Of a DNA stretch of 64,000 nt, positions 10,782 to 19,665 are shown piece by piece. The notes beneath the pieces are model-generated. The model did no database searches. It saw only the letters and a program-made list of their open reading frames with translations, and was not told where the DNA came from. Positions within the stretch are counted from its first letter, which is position 1. Each line of letters begins with the position of its first letter. Made by a program: the position numbers and the translations under genes. This stretch comes from Solenopsis invicta (lineage: Eukaryota; Arthropoda; Insecta; Hymenoptera; Formicidae), in assembly GCF_016802725.1 (NCBI RefSeq), contig NC_052676.1:9766436-9830435 (forward strand), given 5' to 3'.

Positions 10782-11290
10782 CATTCTTGAGAAAATAGTA
10801 AAATACTTTTAGCACCTATAGTACCGTTACGAAAAAAGACGTGTCAAGTTGGGCATGTAGCTCTATAGTAAAATGCGTGGCTTATACGCCGAAAGTTTCC
10901 AGGTTTGATCCCTTAGGACAATTTTTTTTTTGTAAATCTAGTATTGAAAAAGATAAAGAAATTAAAAAATGCTGTTCTGTTATTAATTAAATTGAAATTG
11001 AACACAAAACATATGTAAAAATTGTAACACTTATTTTGACGTTCAAACACTCATTGTTAATTTTCATGGCAAATACATTTTTCGTGTTTTTGAAAAATTT
11101 TAATTTGATTGATAATAGAAAAGAATTTTTTAATTTCCTAATATTTTTTTTTAATTACGAACTTAGTGTTAAATATTTAAAAATAGTTTAAAAAATATAC
11201 GTTACATAACAATTTTAAAAAATCCTACTAACTTTTATATAATTCTACATACATTATAAATAATTGTTTTTACGGATGTATCAAAAATAA
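10782..11290 (+). repeat. Interspersed repeat with tRNA-like region, copy 1
   Basis: Begins cattcttgagaaaatagt and matches, in order, the reverse complement of 12945-13323. A tRNA-like segment lies at 10848-10920. It is followed by a T run, then an AT-rich body. A third fragment of the start is at 12681-12730. A multi-copy repeat with an internal tRNA-like part suggests a decayed tRNA-derived SINE. Confidence 0.55.
10848..10920 (+). other. Decayed tRNA-like sequence (SINE-type head)
   Basis: Has an A-box-like TAGCTCTATAGT, a short anticodon-like stem (GGC/GCC) and a B-box-like AGGTTTGATCC. The acceptor ends do not pair well, so it is not a working tRNA gene. The equivalent segment in the other copy (13187-13258, minus) has the better B-box AGGTTCGATTCC. 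Confidence 0.45.
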
Positions 11291-11722
11291 TGTTTTTTAC
11301 AATTATTCATATATATATAAATTAGTGAAGAATGTGACAAATGAAATCACAGATATTGTAAAAATTGTAAAAAAGTTATTCTTTATACATACGTACATAT
11401 AATTATTTATAATGTACGTAGAATTATATAAAAGTTAGTGGGAATTTTTAAAATTGTTACATGTATTTTTTAAACTATTTTTAATTATTTAACACTAAGT
11501 AAGTCATTATGAAAAAATATTAGAAAATTTAAAAATGCTCTTCTATTACCAATCGGATTAAAATTTAAAAAACACGAAAGATGTATTTGCCATGAAAATT
11601 TACAATGGGTGTTTGAACGTCAAAAGAAGTGTTACAATTTTTACATATGTTCTGTGTTCAATTTCCATTTAATTAATAAAAAAAAGCATTTTTTAATTTC
11701 TTTATTTTTTCAATACTAAATT
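10937..11722. repeat. 0.8-kb imperfect palindrome
   Basis: The left arm (10937-11275) matches the reverse complement of the right arm (11385-11722) over about 340 bp, with scattered changes; the spacer is about 110 bp. Matching pairs include the GTATTGAAAAA / TTTTTTCAATAC ends and tttgacgttcaaacac / gtgtttgaacgtcaaaa. The arms are the AT-rich body of the interspersed repeat, so the palindrome looks like two copies in opposite orientation. Confidence 0.8.
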
Positions 11723-12063
11723 GTAATATATTTCATACTGCATTATTCTTACAACGGTAATTTTGAAAGAATTAATTTTTGTAAACATGTATATGGATTA
11801 TATTTATAAGTGTTTTATCCATAACGTAGCTATATTTTTTATCAATTTTTTCCTAATTTTGTAAATATATCATGATATAAAATTGATATATATTGTCATA
11901 GTTTTGTCAAAATACTATTTTGAAATTACATCAGCAGTTATCAATGCTTTACAAAACGTCAATACTTTTACATCTATTTTTCTAAATGTACCTACATAAT
12001 TGCTGATTAAAATTGTTATGCAAGATTTTATTGTCATAATATAATAAATGTTGTCCTATCGAG

Positions 12064-12176
12064 ATTTTCCTACTAATATATGTAATATATGTAATATATG
12101 TTATATATATATATATAAAAGTAAAAAACGTATATAGAATAATACGTCGCGTGCGTGCGCGCGCGCGCGCGCGCGT
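12064..12176. repeat. Simple repeats: ATATGTA run and GC-dinucleotide run
   Basis: Repeated atatgtaat units and an AT run to about 12118, then gcgcgc from about 12151 to 12176. An 18-bp unit (tgtgcagtgttgccggct) follows twice in tandem at 12224-12259. No gene is supported between 11723 and 12680. Confidence 0.8.
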
Positions 12177-12680
12177 TGCAACTCTGATCCGCGACAAGAA
12201 AATCTGAAATCGTTTCGCTAAGCTGTGCAGTGTTGCCGGCTTGTGCAGTGTTGCCGGCTTGTAATGAGAGAAATCAAGAACGCTCGAGACAGAAGAGGAT
12301 AGGTCGAGAAGAATAGACTGCTTGAGAAAGAAAAAGACAGTAGAACTCCTCACGCATCTTTCTTACTTGACGCTGGGTCGAGAGAGAAAGCATGATGTTA
12401 CATAGACTTATGACAACCGCGGTGTCCTCGCCGTTACGGATGTCGATCGAGTACACGTGTATTGGTCGACGATAGTTAGTGTGCATGGAGCGCCGTTCTA
12501 GGCGCTTTGTTACATCCTATTAGGGTTTTTTTACTAAAAAATATTCTCGTTTTTGTTGGCGATGGGACAAAAATTTTTCAATATTGCGGGGACTCGGCGA
12601 TCCCTAATTAAAAATTTCATGATTATGTAGTATTCATTCGTAAATTTACTACAGCAAAACCATAGAACCGGCTATTTAGG

Positions 12681-12730
12681 CATTCTCGAGAAAATAATAA
12701 AATATTTCTAGCACCTATAGTAACATTACG
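12681..12730 (+). repeat. Interspersed repeat, 5' fragment
   Basis: About 50 bp matching the start of the repeat at 10782 (cattctcgagaaaataat ... agcacctatagta). The rest of the element is not recognisable here. Confidence 0.5.
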
Positions 12731-12944
12731 AAGAAGAATTACGAAGAAGAAGTTTGCATGCGTGGAAAAACATTGACTACCCAAGCAGAACAAGGAGTCA
12801 TCACGACATCAAAATGATATCAAAGTGACTACATAATGATCATTAAAAGTCACTTTTCAATCAATTACGATTCATTTTAATGTCATTTTGACACAATTGT
12901 GTCAAATTAGTATGATATAAAAATTATTTTTACAACTTATATAT

Positions 12945-13323
12945 ATAACAATTTTTAAAAAATATTAGTAAGTTTATAAACGCTCTTTTATTATCAATTC
13001 AATTAAATTTTCTCAAGAATACAAAAGATATAGTCGCCATAAAAATTTACAATGAGGAACGTCAAAAAAAAGTATTAAAATTGTGACATATTTTTTGTGT
13101 CGAAATTGAAGTTAATATAATTGTAGAGAAGCATTTTTAAATTTATTGATTTTTTTTAATACTACACTTTACAAAAAAAAAAGTCTTGTCCCGAGGAATC
13201 GAACCTGAAATCTTCAGCATAACAGTCAAGAATCATGAACATCCTCAGAGAGGTCCGTTTACAATTCTTTTTCCGTATTGATACTATAGCTGCTGAAAGT
13301 ATTTTATCATTTTCTCAAGAATG
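12945..13323 (-). repeat. Interspersed repeat with tRNA-like region, copy 2
   Basis: Reads on the minus strand from cattcttgagaaaatgat (13323) through a tRNA-like segment (13258-13187, B-box-like AGGTTCGATTCC), a T run and an AT-rich body collinear with 10782-11130. Similarity is clear but many bases differ, so the family is old. Confidence 0.55.
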
Positions 13324-13508
13324 CTTGAATAGTCGGTTATACACATGTGTAATAATAATAATAATGTATCTGTATTGAAAATATTTATTCATAAAATAAA
13401 AATATTTACTCATCAAAGTCGATAGAAATAAAAACTATGTATAAATGAGTTTCTTTCTTTATACTTTTCTTATTTTACTTTATGTTATCTTTAGCGAAAA
13501 CTGTAGTC

Positions 13509-13825
13509 AGTATCAGACTATGCACCATATTCGGTTTTCAATTTGCCATTCGTATGAATTTACTAAGTAATGCGCACGGTGGGATCCTCGCAAAGTGTGC
13601 GTGCACTTGTCATATGTGCTGATGTATCAATCGTGCTCTTAGATTCTACGAAATCTAAGAGCATGAATCATTATGAATCAATCAATTCGTAATGATTTTT
13701 ATTGTAATGCAATAATCTCTCGTACCAAGTATATAGCGTTACTGTATACGATCCGCGAACTTTCGAATGGTAAGATTTCTACGGTACATATCTGTAAATG
13801 TATAAATGGTGCATAGCCTGATACT
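13509..13825. repeat. MITE-like element with 20-bp terminal inverted repeats
   Basis: The left end AGTATCAGACTATGCACCAT and the right end, on the other strand, AGTATCAGGCTATGCACCAT differ by one base. Length is 317 bp. Inside are two consecutive hairpins: TGCTCTTAGATT/AATCTAAGAGCA and, directly after, a 13-bp near-perfect stem around AATCATTA. The flanks do not give a clear target duplication. Confidence 0.7.
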
Positions 13826-14159
13826 TAATTTATGATACTTTTGTCATTTACTCTTTAATTTTGTGTAATGAATATATTTCTTTTGAAAAATGGATGTCAT
13901 AGATAGACGACAGGTTCTGCGTCCAGAGCAAAAAATTGATAGTGCACGTTTAAAAAAAATAAAGAGGGAATTTAAAAAATTAACATTTTCTAATAAGTGT
14001 TCTGTATAAAATGTTCAAGCTTTGACATGTGAAATCTGTATTCTAAAAATGAATAAATTTATGAGAAAGGTATGAGATCATGCAGTTGATGTTCCGAATC
14101 TACCCTACAAAATAATCAACCCTAAAAAAGTCTATCCTTTATTTATTTTTGTATTACGG

Positions 14160-14266
14160 TTGCGTTTCAAAATTCACTGTTAGTATTGTAAATCTACATT
14201 ATAGGTAACGTCTACAGTATACGAAACTATAGATTTCTAGTACTAACAGTGAATTTCGAAACGCAG
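14160..14266. repeat. 107-bp hairpin
   Basis: The left arm from tgcgtttcaaaattcactgt (14161) pairs with the right arm ending at about 14264 (acagtgaatttcgaaacgca), 25 bp with one mismatch and weaker pairing inward. Possibly a small palindromic MITE or the end of one. The rest of 14267-14862 has no gene that I trust. Confidence 0.7.
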
Positions 14267-14862
14267 AATGCCAAGAAGTTCAAGCCAAAGCAGATAATCT
14301 GCTTGCAGAGTTGTATTTGACAGGAAACCTAACCTATTATTGCTTAGCTTAGATTCAATCCAATCGATCGATAAACTGATCGATTGCTTCGTCCGACTTG
14401 AACACTGCCATCTGTCAAAATACAGGGCAACTAATTGTCTGCTTTCTTCTGCTGCGATCAGCTGTGATATATCGAGATCAGACGTACGTGTGCTCACAAA
14501 TTTTCTGTCAAAGAAATCTTTTATATTAGACTTCTAAGCCAAATTTTGAAAATTTTACGTTGTTCTGGCGTCTAATCTGCACCTCACTGCACACTCATTT
14601 TGTAGGAAAAGACCGTCAAATATTTGTACGAAGCGAATATTGCCACTCGTTGACAGCTCTGGATGCCATACTAGACTATGATTAGATAAAATGATATAAA
14701 TTTAACGTTTTCGGCATAAAGTGGCGTGCTGTGAGGTACATTAAAGTTTATACTTTAATTGTAGAGAAGGATTTTGAAATCTAATAATTGCAATTAAAAG
14801 AAAAGTTTGACAGAAAATTAATCGTTTTCTGTCGGTAAAAAAGGACCATGTTTAGTATCCCC

Positions 14863-14866
14863 TTAA
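14863..14866. repeat. TTAA target duplication, right side of insertion
   Basis: TTAA following the mirrored end (TTTAGTATCCCC). It pairs with 8509-8512. Confidence 0.8.
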
Positions 14867-16035
14867 ATGCTGTTGAAAACAATTGTTGTTATAAAAAGAG
14901 CGTTTACAAGAATTACATTTAATACGGGGATTTGCGGTTATTATACACGGTGGTTGGCTCATACAACGATTACATTTGCGCGAACATTTATGATCCCTTA
15001 TTCTAGTATACGCTACATTGCAAAACACGCAAAAACCCCTACTTCCTACAGCGGCGCGTAAATTTAGAATTGGCTCAAAATGGTGTAATCTTCGATAATA
15101 TAGAACACGCAGCGTATGTACGACGCTGGTGAATGAATTTATTACATAAGCCGTCCCATCATATAAAGGCTCTCCACCATGCCCTAGCGTTTCAACCTCG
15201 TATACAACTATAGCTACTCCCGCGTTTGCTAAATATTTTTGAAAATACTCTAACTCCGATATAGAGCAACCATTAGGCGGTATATCTATTTTAGCATTTC
15301 TTACAAGCTCGAGCGCCTTTTCTTTTTGTAGTTTACCCCTAGCCAAACGTATAGCCATCCAATAACGATGTAACTCAGCCGAACGAATTTCACCGCGTTC
15401 TGCATATGCCAAAGCTGTTACTAATGAACGTGGGAGGCATAAATTATCGGTGTTTGTTATCGTTAATATCGACCGTTTTGCCACATTATGGGTTAATTTT
15501 CTTCGCGAACATCCGTTTACTCCACGTATTACACAACATGTTATCGTACAGCTATCGTTAATACAAAAATTTGTATTGCTTTGTGCGGCTCGGCTCACTA
15601 GTGCCCATAAGTCTATATATTGAAAATCGCGTACATAACGGAAAGATAACCACACTGGACCAAGTGAAAAAGTATCGGCTGTAAATGTTACACCTATGTA
15701 ATCGTCAGGATCACTCGAATTTGTAAGATATGCGTGTATTTCTACAAGTACTTTATCCAGCCACATTAATGGATCGGTAGCCTCTGGAGCCTGACAAATA
15801 ACGAGCGTTATTTCACGACCGTACGCATCAAACCGTTGAAAATAGCGTTGATTCTCGTTCGATATATTAAATGTTATTGGGTCTCCGACTTCATTTTGAG
15901 CATGTTGTAACGCGTCTCTTTCTTCAATAGGATCCACATCTACCACGCCTTCTCTCCTAATCTCGTGCGACTCTTCTTTTTCCCCCACTTCTACAGCAGT
16001 AGAGTGACCACACCCCACTTGCATTGATGATATAC
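14863..16035 (-). pseudogene. Polinton DNA polymerase B, N-terminal part
   Basis: About 390 codons. The ATG at 16024 opens a frame ending in insertion sequence. It contains the N-terminal region typical of Polinton PolB: NTDNLCLPRSLVTALAYAE, then ISELEYFQKYL, GGEPLYDG, and a Cys-rich zinc-binding stretch (FCVFCNVAYTRIRDHKC; CNSCKRSFY) that leads into the Cys-rich region at 8512. The coding frame stops at the TTAA site because of the insertion. A splice acceptor (ctacag, intron end at 16036) lies just upstream, in the right phase to receive a 5' exon, so the true start may be further up. No frameshift is seen in this part. Confidence 0.8.
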
Positions 16036-16188
16036 CTGTAGTAATACATTAATGATCACTATTTTAATTTTTCTACAAGTTTTTTTTTTAATGTGTTTAT
16101 TACTAACTTAATCTTCAAGGTGTTTAAACGAGTTTACGACCTCCGTCGTATGACTCACAGGTACAGACCCTGCATCATATAAATAATC

Positions 16189-16221
<33 letters not shown>

Positions 16222-16242
16222 AATAAAACATAAATATCTTAC

Positions 16243-16462
16243 CGTTATTAGTATCGGTGACCTCGTCTGTTATTGTCGTAGACTCCACTAAAGAGGTGCC
16301 TTGTATATCATCGTTCTGCACCATTTCCAACGATTTGTCTGTTATTGTCACGGGTCTAACCATAGAGATACTCTGTATAGCATCAACGTCCCGTTCCATT
16401 TCCAACGATAGTTCCTGAGAAAACCGCGGAAACTCTGACCATACCCAACCAATATCATTCAT
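16243..16462 (-). CDS. Candidate 5' exon of PolB transcript (exon B)
   Basis: An open stretch that ends at a good donor (G|GTAAGA, intron from 16242) in phase 1. The acceptor at 16036 also needs phase 1, so a 207-bp intron (holding an ATTT run at about 16193-16220) would join it to PolB. The peptide starts with GWVWSEF and has two repeats of about 24 residues (SLEM...TITDK and SLEM...TITDE). It looks like a tandem copy of exon A (GWLWQEF). Acidic, no known domain. Whether it is translated is inference. Confidence 0.4.
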
Positions 16463-16523
16463 TAGAAGCTTGTTAGATATAACTAATTTTATATACTCAG
16501 CAATAAAAATTGAAACTTCATAC

Positions 16524-16992
16524 CATTATTATTATCAGCGCAAACGGCGTTATTAATTAAGCCGACATCTTGTACAGCGTCAAATGGTTTTTCATTAACG
16601 TAACCACTCTGTATTGTTTCTAACGCCGTTGGTTGAGGAAGTTTTAGAAATTCCTGCCACAGCCATCCTCCACCCTCCATTAAAAATTCATTAGAGTTGT
16701 CACGATCATTATTTATATCGTGTTTGTTTTCCTCATTAATCATACCAGTATTATCCGTAATATCTGCAGTGTTAGCAGTGTTATCAGTGATGCTATTTTC
16801 ACCGATTAATTCGTTATTGTTAGGGCTCGTGGTTGGAATACAGTTTTCAAATTGCTCGATACACTCAATTAGAAATGTATCGTCCTCGTCATTCGCTAGC
16901 ATCTCTTGTATGTCTAATAAAATGTAATATCTATTATTTCGATTACTCTCTTCCCTCCTCTCTCTTGATACGTTAAGATGAGCGAATTGCAA
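16524..16992 (-). CDS. Candidate acidic ORF / 5' exon (exon A)
   Basis: An ORF from ATG 16992, rich in Asp, Asn, Glu and Thr, with repeats around ITDNTANTADITDNT and the motif GGGWLWQEF. It ends at a possible donor (G|GTATGA at 16523), the same phase as exon B and in the same sequence context (NNG). A direct intron to exon B would be only about 41 bp, which is very short, so A-to-PolB or separate expression is also possible. It overlaps the next gene in another frame by 79 bp. Confidence 0.45.
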
Positions 16993-17327
16993 CCAACTTC
17001 TGCAAATTTGTTATACTTACTACGTCGTTCATCATACCTGGATACAATATTTTTAACGTAAGCCGTATTGTGTAAGCCACGTCGCACAATTTCGTTATAA
17101 ATAATATGTAGGATGTCACGATCACCAGAGAACAATCCGCGATTAAAACATTTTATAATATTACGTAAAGTGGTGTGATTTATTAAAAATTTAAATTTTT
17201 TTAATAAAGTTTGTCGTGAATCACTCCGTAAATGTGTACACCAGGCTCTATTACAAACACGGCGTAAATACGAAGAGCGCGGTATTAAAACACTCTGTAC
17301 TTTAATTATTATTTCGCGGAGATTCAT
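16914..17327 (-). CDS. Hypothetical basic protein at Polinton right end
   Basis: A 137-aa basic ORF beginning MNLREIIIKVQSVLIPRSS, rich in Arg and Lys with helical periodicity. I do not recognise it. It is the outermost gene of the block on this side. Many Polintons carry short unique ORFs next to PolB. No break is seen. The overlap with exon A in a different frame (16914-16992) means one of the two ends may be misjudged. Confidence 0.5.
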   Translation of the reverse strand: MNLREIIIKVQSVLIPRSSYLRRVCNRAWCTHLRSDSRQTLLKKFKFLINHTTLRNIIKCFNRGLFSGDRDILHIIYNEIVRRGLHNTAYVKNIVSRYDERRSKYNKFAEVGCNSLILTYQERGGKRVIEIIDITFY

Positions 17328-17683
17328 TTTACCGCAGAACTTTATTCGCTCAAAGTTCTCGATATACTAAATGTTACAAAATGCTCTCTAACGAGTTATA
17401 AGATTTCTGCAGCATCAGCTGATTCTCAGGATTTCTACTCGCTAGTTTTTTTGATGACAAGACATCGCAGACATCTCCGGAACGGGCTGTATAAAGTTTT
17501 ATATCTGAATACATTTTTTGTAACACGGAAACAATAATAGTAATAAAATAGATTCTTCCTTCTCAGGCTATTCATTCACCTCCACCGACACATCTATCGG
17601 TGTCCTCTTCCCTACAGCTCAGCCTCAGCCGCAGTCTCAGCATCCTGAGCGAGGATAGAGTGAATGGTGTCAATTATATCTGA

Positions 17684-17887
17684 TGCAGCGTTTTTTAATA
17701 ACTAACTAGATAAATAGCTAGATAGATAATAAAATAAATTAGATTAAGGATAGAATTTATCATTTAATAATATAATACAGGATATAAAGAAAAGATATTA
17801 TTATTAACGGTTTTAAATCAATTCTAATATTAACGTTTTTATTATCGTTTATTTGTTATTTGTCTATCTATTAAATAAAAACGCTGC
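17684..17887. repeat. Small MITE with GCAGCGTTTTT ends
   Basis: Ends GCAGCGTTTTTT (17684) and AAAAACGCTGC (17887) are inverted; inward matches include taactaactagata / tatctattaa-type segments. The interior is AT-rich. The flanking 17328-17683 and 17888-18192 hold no gene that I can support. Confidence 0.6.
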
Positions 17888-18192
17888 TTTGCTTCACACA
17901 TGATGTACAAGCCCAAACGATGACGTAATAATGTATGGGATACTCGTTTTTTATCGCGAGACGTGTAGCAAGCGGTTTCATATTACCTAACGCGTGCATG
18001 TGTTTGCCTTTATATGTTAACTTTGGGGAGTCCGGATTTGCGGCACTATGGTATATTAAGATTTATAGGTAATCCTTCTGCCCCACTATTGCACTGATCT
18101 TCAGTGTATAAGATCGACAGCACAGCGTTCATTAGACGTTTGTTAATTAAGCTAATAAGTACCTTGCGATATATTGTACAGTGACTAACGAC

Positions 18193-19106
18193 ATGGCAAA
18201 ACGAAAAACGGATAGCAGCTGTATCAATTCCGAATCATGTGAAACAAGTAATTCGTGCAAATTTGTAGAGAAACAACTTCTTCTACCTACAATATATAAA
18301 TTAAATCTTTCTTGGTAAGAAAGTAATTATCGAATTTGAAGAGGATGAACAAAGTGGCGATTTATATCCAGCGGCTCGTTTAATCGGAAAAGATTTTATT
18401 GGCGTGTCATTTAAAACAAATGCCTGGTATAATTTCCAGAAAGATTTTAACACTATATCCGAATATTTTGATACGACTGATGACGTGGCTGAGAAAATGC
18501 ATGATCAGCAATTTATAAAAGAAGATTTCTTACTACTATTCACAATTTCATATGGTCAACGATCTATAATTATTGAGAGTTTGCAAAACTACTGCAGGGA
18601 AGAGCTTGATATACAAAATCGTCAAGTCGCTGCAAAAAAGAGAAGAAAATTTAACCCCTGGGCAATAATAATCCAAAAAAACACTTTTGATAATCTTAAA
18701 GAAATATGTGTATGCATTAATGAACGCTTGAAAAAACTTGAAGCAATCGCTGAATGCGTCAATTATTGTAAAGATATTTTAATCAAGCGGATAAATATAG
18801 AAGTGTCAAAAAATGATTTTAAAATGGATTTACATTCCGTAACGCATTTTATTAAAACTGTACGTAGTATTCTTGAAAAACAGATTTGTAACGAAGTAAA
18901 TATAAAATATCCGATATTTGTCGAGCAAGAATTCCACATTATTTTTCTCGAGCTAACAACGATATACAGAACTTACACCGCCCAAAAAGTTATCAAGTAA
19001 GTATATAACTTGGTACATTATATAACTTTTTAGGTATATTTGCTACTTAATAATAATAATTATTGTTATTTACAGTGCTGCGATCAATACATCGGTTTTA
19101 GAGTAA
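18193..19106 (+). pseudogene. Unrecognised two-exon gene, one frameshift
   Basis: An ATG at 18193 opens 41 codons to TAA 18316-18318; the next frame is open from before 18314 and runs as a long ORF to 18996, where a good donor (GTAAGT) begins. An acceptor (ttacag) ends at 19075, and the joined frame closes after nine more codons at 19104-19106. Phases agree for this intron (18997-19075). The protein would be about 300 aa, hydrophilic and helical, with a basic patch (AAKKRRKFNPW). I find no known domain. The shift at 18315 could instead be a donor (G|GTAAGA) or a sequencing indel. An Inr-like TCAGT lies at about 18111. It may belong with the recombinase gene downstream. Confidence 0.5.
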
Positions 19107-19533
19107 ATAAACCTGGTTACGCCTCTGTGTTCATGTGTATAATACCTGGATACCGAGCATGCTTTCCAACTAGCTAAAAAAATTAATTTATAAAAATTAC
19201 TTTGATTATTAAACAAACTACATAAATTACTGTATTTTTTAAGAATATATAATAAATATATATGTTTAATAAATGTTTAATAATTGTGTATTTTTAAAAA
19301 ACAACCTCTCATAAATTAGCTTAAAAACAGTTATAAGTCTTAAGAAATTAAAAAATCAAAATTGGTCGATAGAGTAGTAGTAGCAGTAGTAGTAAGTATT
19401 CCCTCTGTATAATCGTAAATTTATTAAAACTCTAGCATTAATAAGATCAAAGTAAGATAACAACACCGATCGCGCTGTTGTGGGCAGCTATCTGCGGTGG
19501 TAGTGGTGATGGTAGGGAAAGATCGACGAGTAG

Positions 19534-19629
19534 TACCACTATGGGGAGACGACTGTGATGCTGTGCGCCCTGATAAGAAAAGTGGGGGCACGGCGCCAGT
19601 GACGTCACAGTCGTCTACCCATAGTGGTA
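19534..19629. repeat. 96-bp palindrome with 25-bp arms
   Basis: Left arm TACCACTATGGG.AGACGAC...(19534-19558) and right arm (19605-19629) are inverted with one mismatch, around a 46-bp GC-rich spacer, flanked by TAG on both sides. Looks like a very short MITE. It lies just upstream of the recombinase exon. Confidence 0.75.
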
Positions 19630-19665
19630 CTAGCCTACTTATGTATATTTTATTTTTCATCTTAG

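Larger units (their letters stand above)
8513..14862. mobile_element. 6,350-bp TTAA-flanked insertion in PolB (non-autonomous, class unresolved)
   Basis: The left end reads GGGGATGCTAAA and the right end, on the other strand, GGGGATACTAAA: a 12-bp inverted repeat with one mismatch, bounded by TTAA on each side. TTAA duplication is the mark of piggyBac and Kolobok-type transposition. The terminal bases GGGG are not the usual CCC of piggyBac, so I do not assign it. The PolB frame joins exactly across the TTAA, showing that the element went in after the Polinton gene existed. No transposase ORF is seen inside. The contents are satellite, simple repeat, palindromes and tRNA-like repeats, so the element is either non-autonomous or has collected other insertions. 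Confidence 0.75.
1..17327 (-). mobile_element. Maverick/Polinton element, partial, interrupted
   Basis: A block of minus-strand genes with the Polinton set: protein-primed PolB, FtsK/HerA-type packaging ATPase, retroviral-type integrase with chromodomain, penton-like minor capsid protein and double-jelly-roll major capsid protein. The left end lies outside the window, and the cysteine protease expected in such elements is not seen and may lie there. The right end is set only by the last ORF; I could not find a terminal inverted repeat near 17.3-18.0 kb. A TTAA-flanked 6.35-kb insertion (8513-14862) splits PolB. Genes are tightly packed, with 4-70 bp between several, as in a compact viral genome. 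At least three genes are broken, so this copy looks inactive. Confidence 0.9.

Noticed and set aside
10848..10920. Functional tRNA gene
   Set aside because: Acceptor arm does not pair and the A-box is poor; better read as a decayed SINE head.
14243..14537. 84- and 65-aa overlapping ORFs
   Set aside because: On opposite strands of a hairpin region inside the TTAA insertion; no motif.
17328..18192. Polinton terminal inverted repeat
   Set aside because: Looked for an AG-starting long repeat here; the other end is outside the window, so nothing can be paired.
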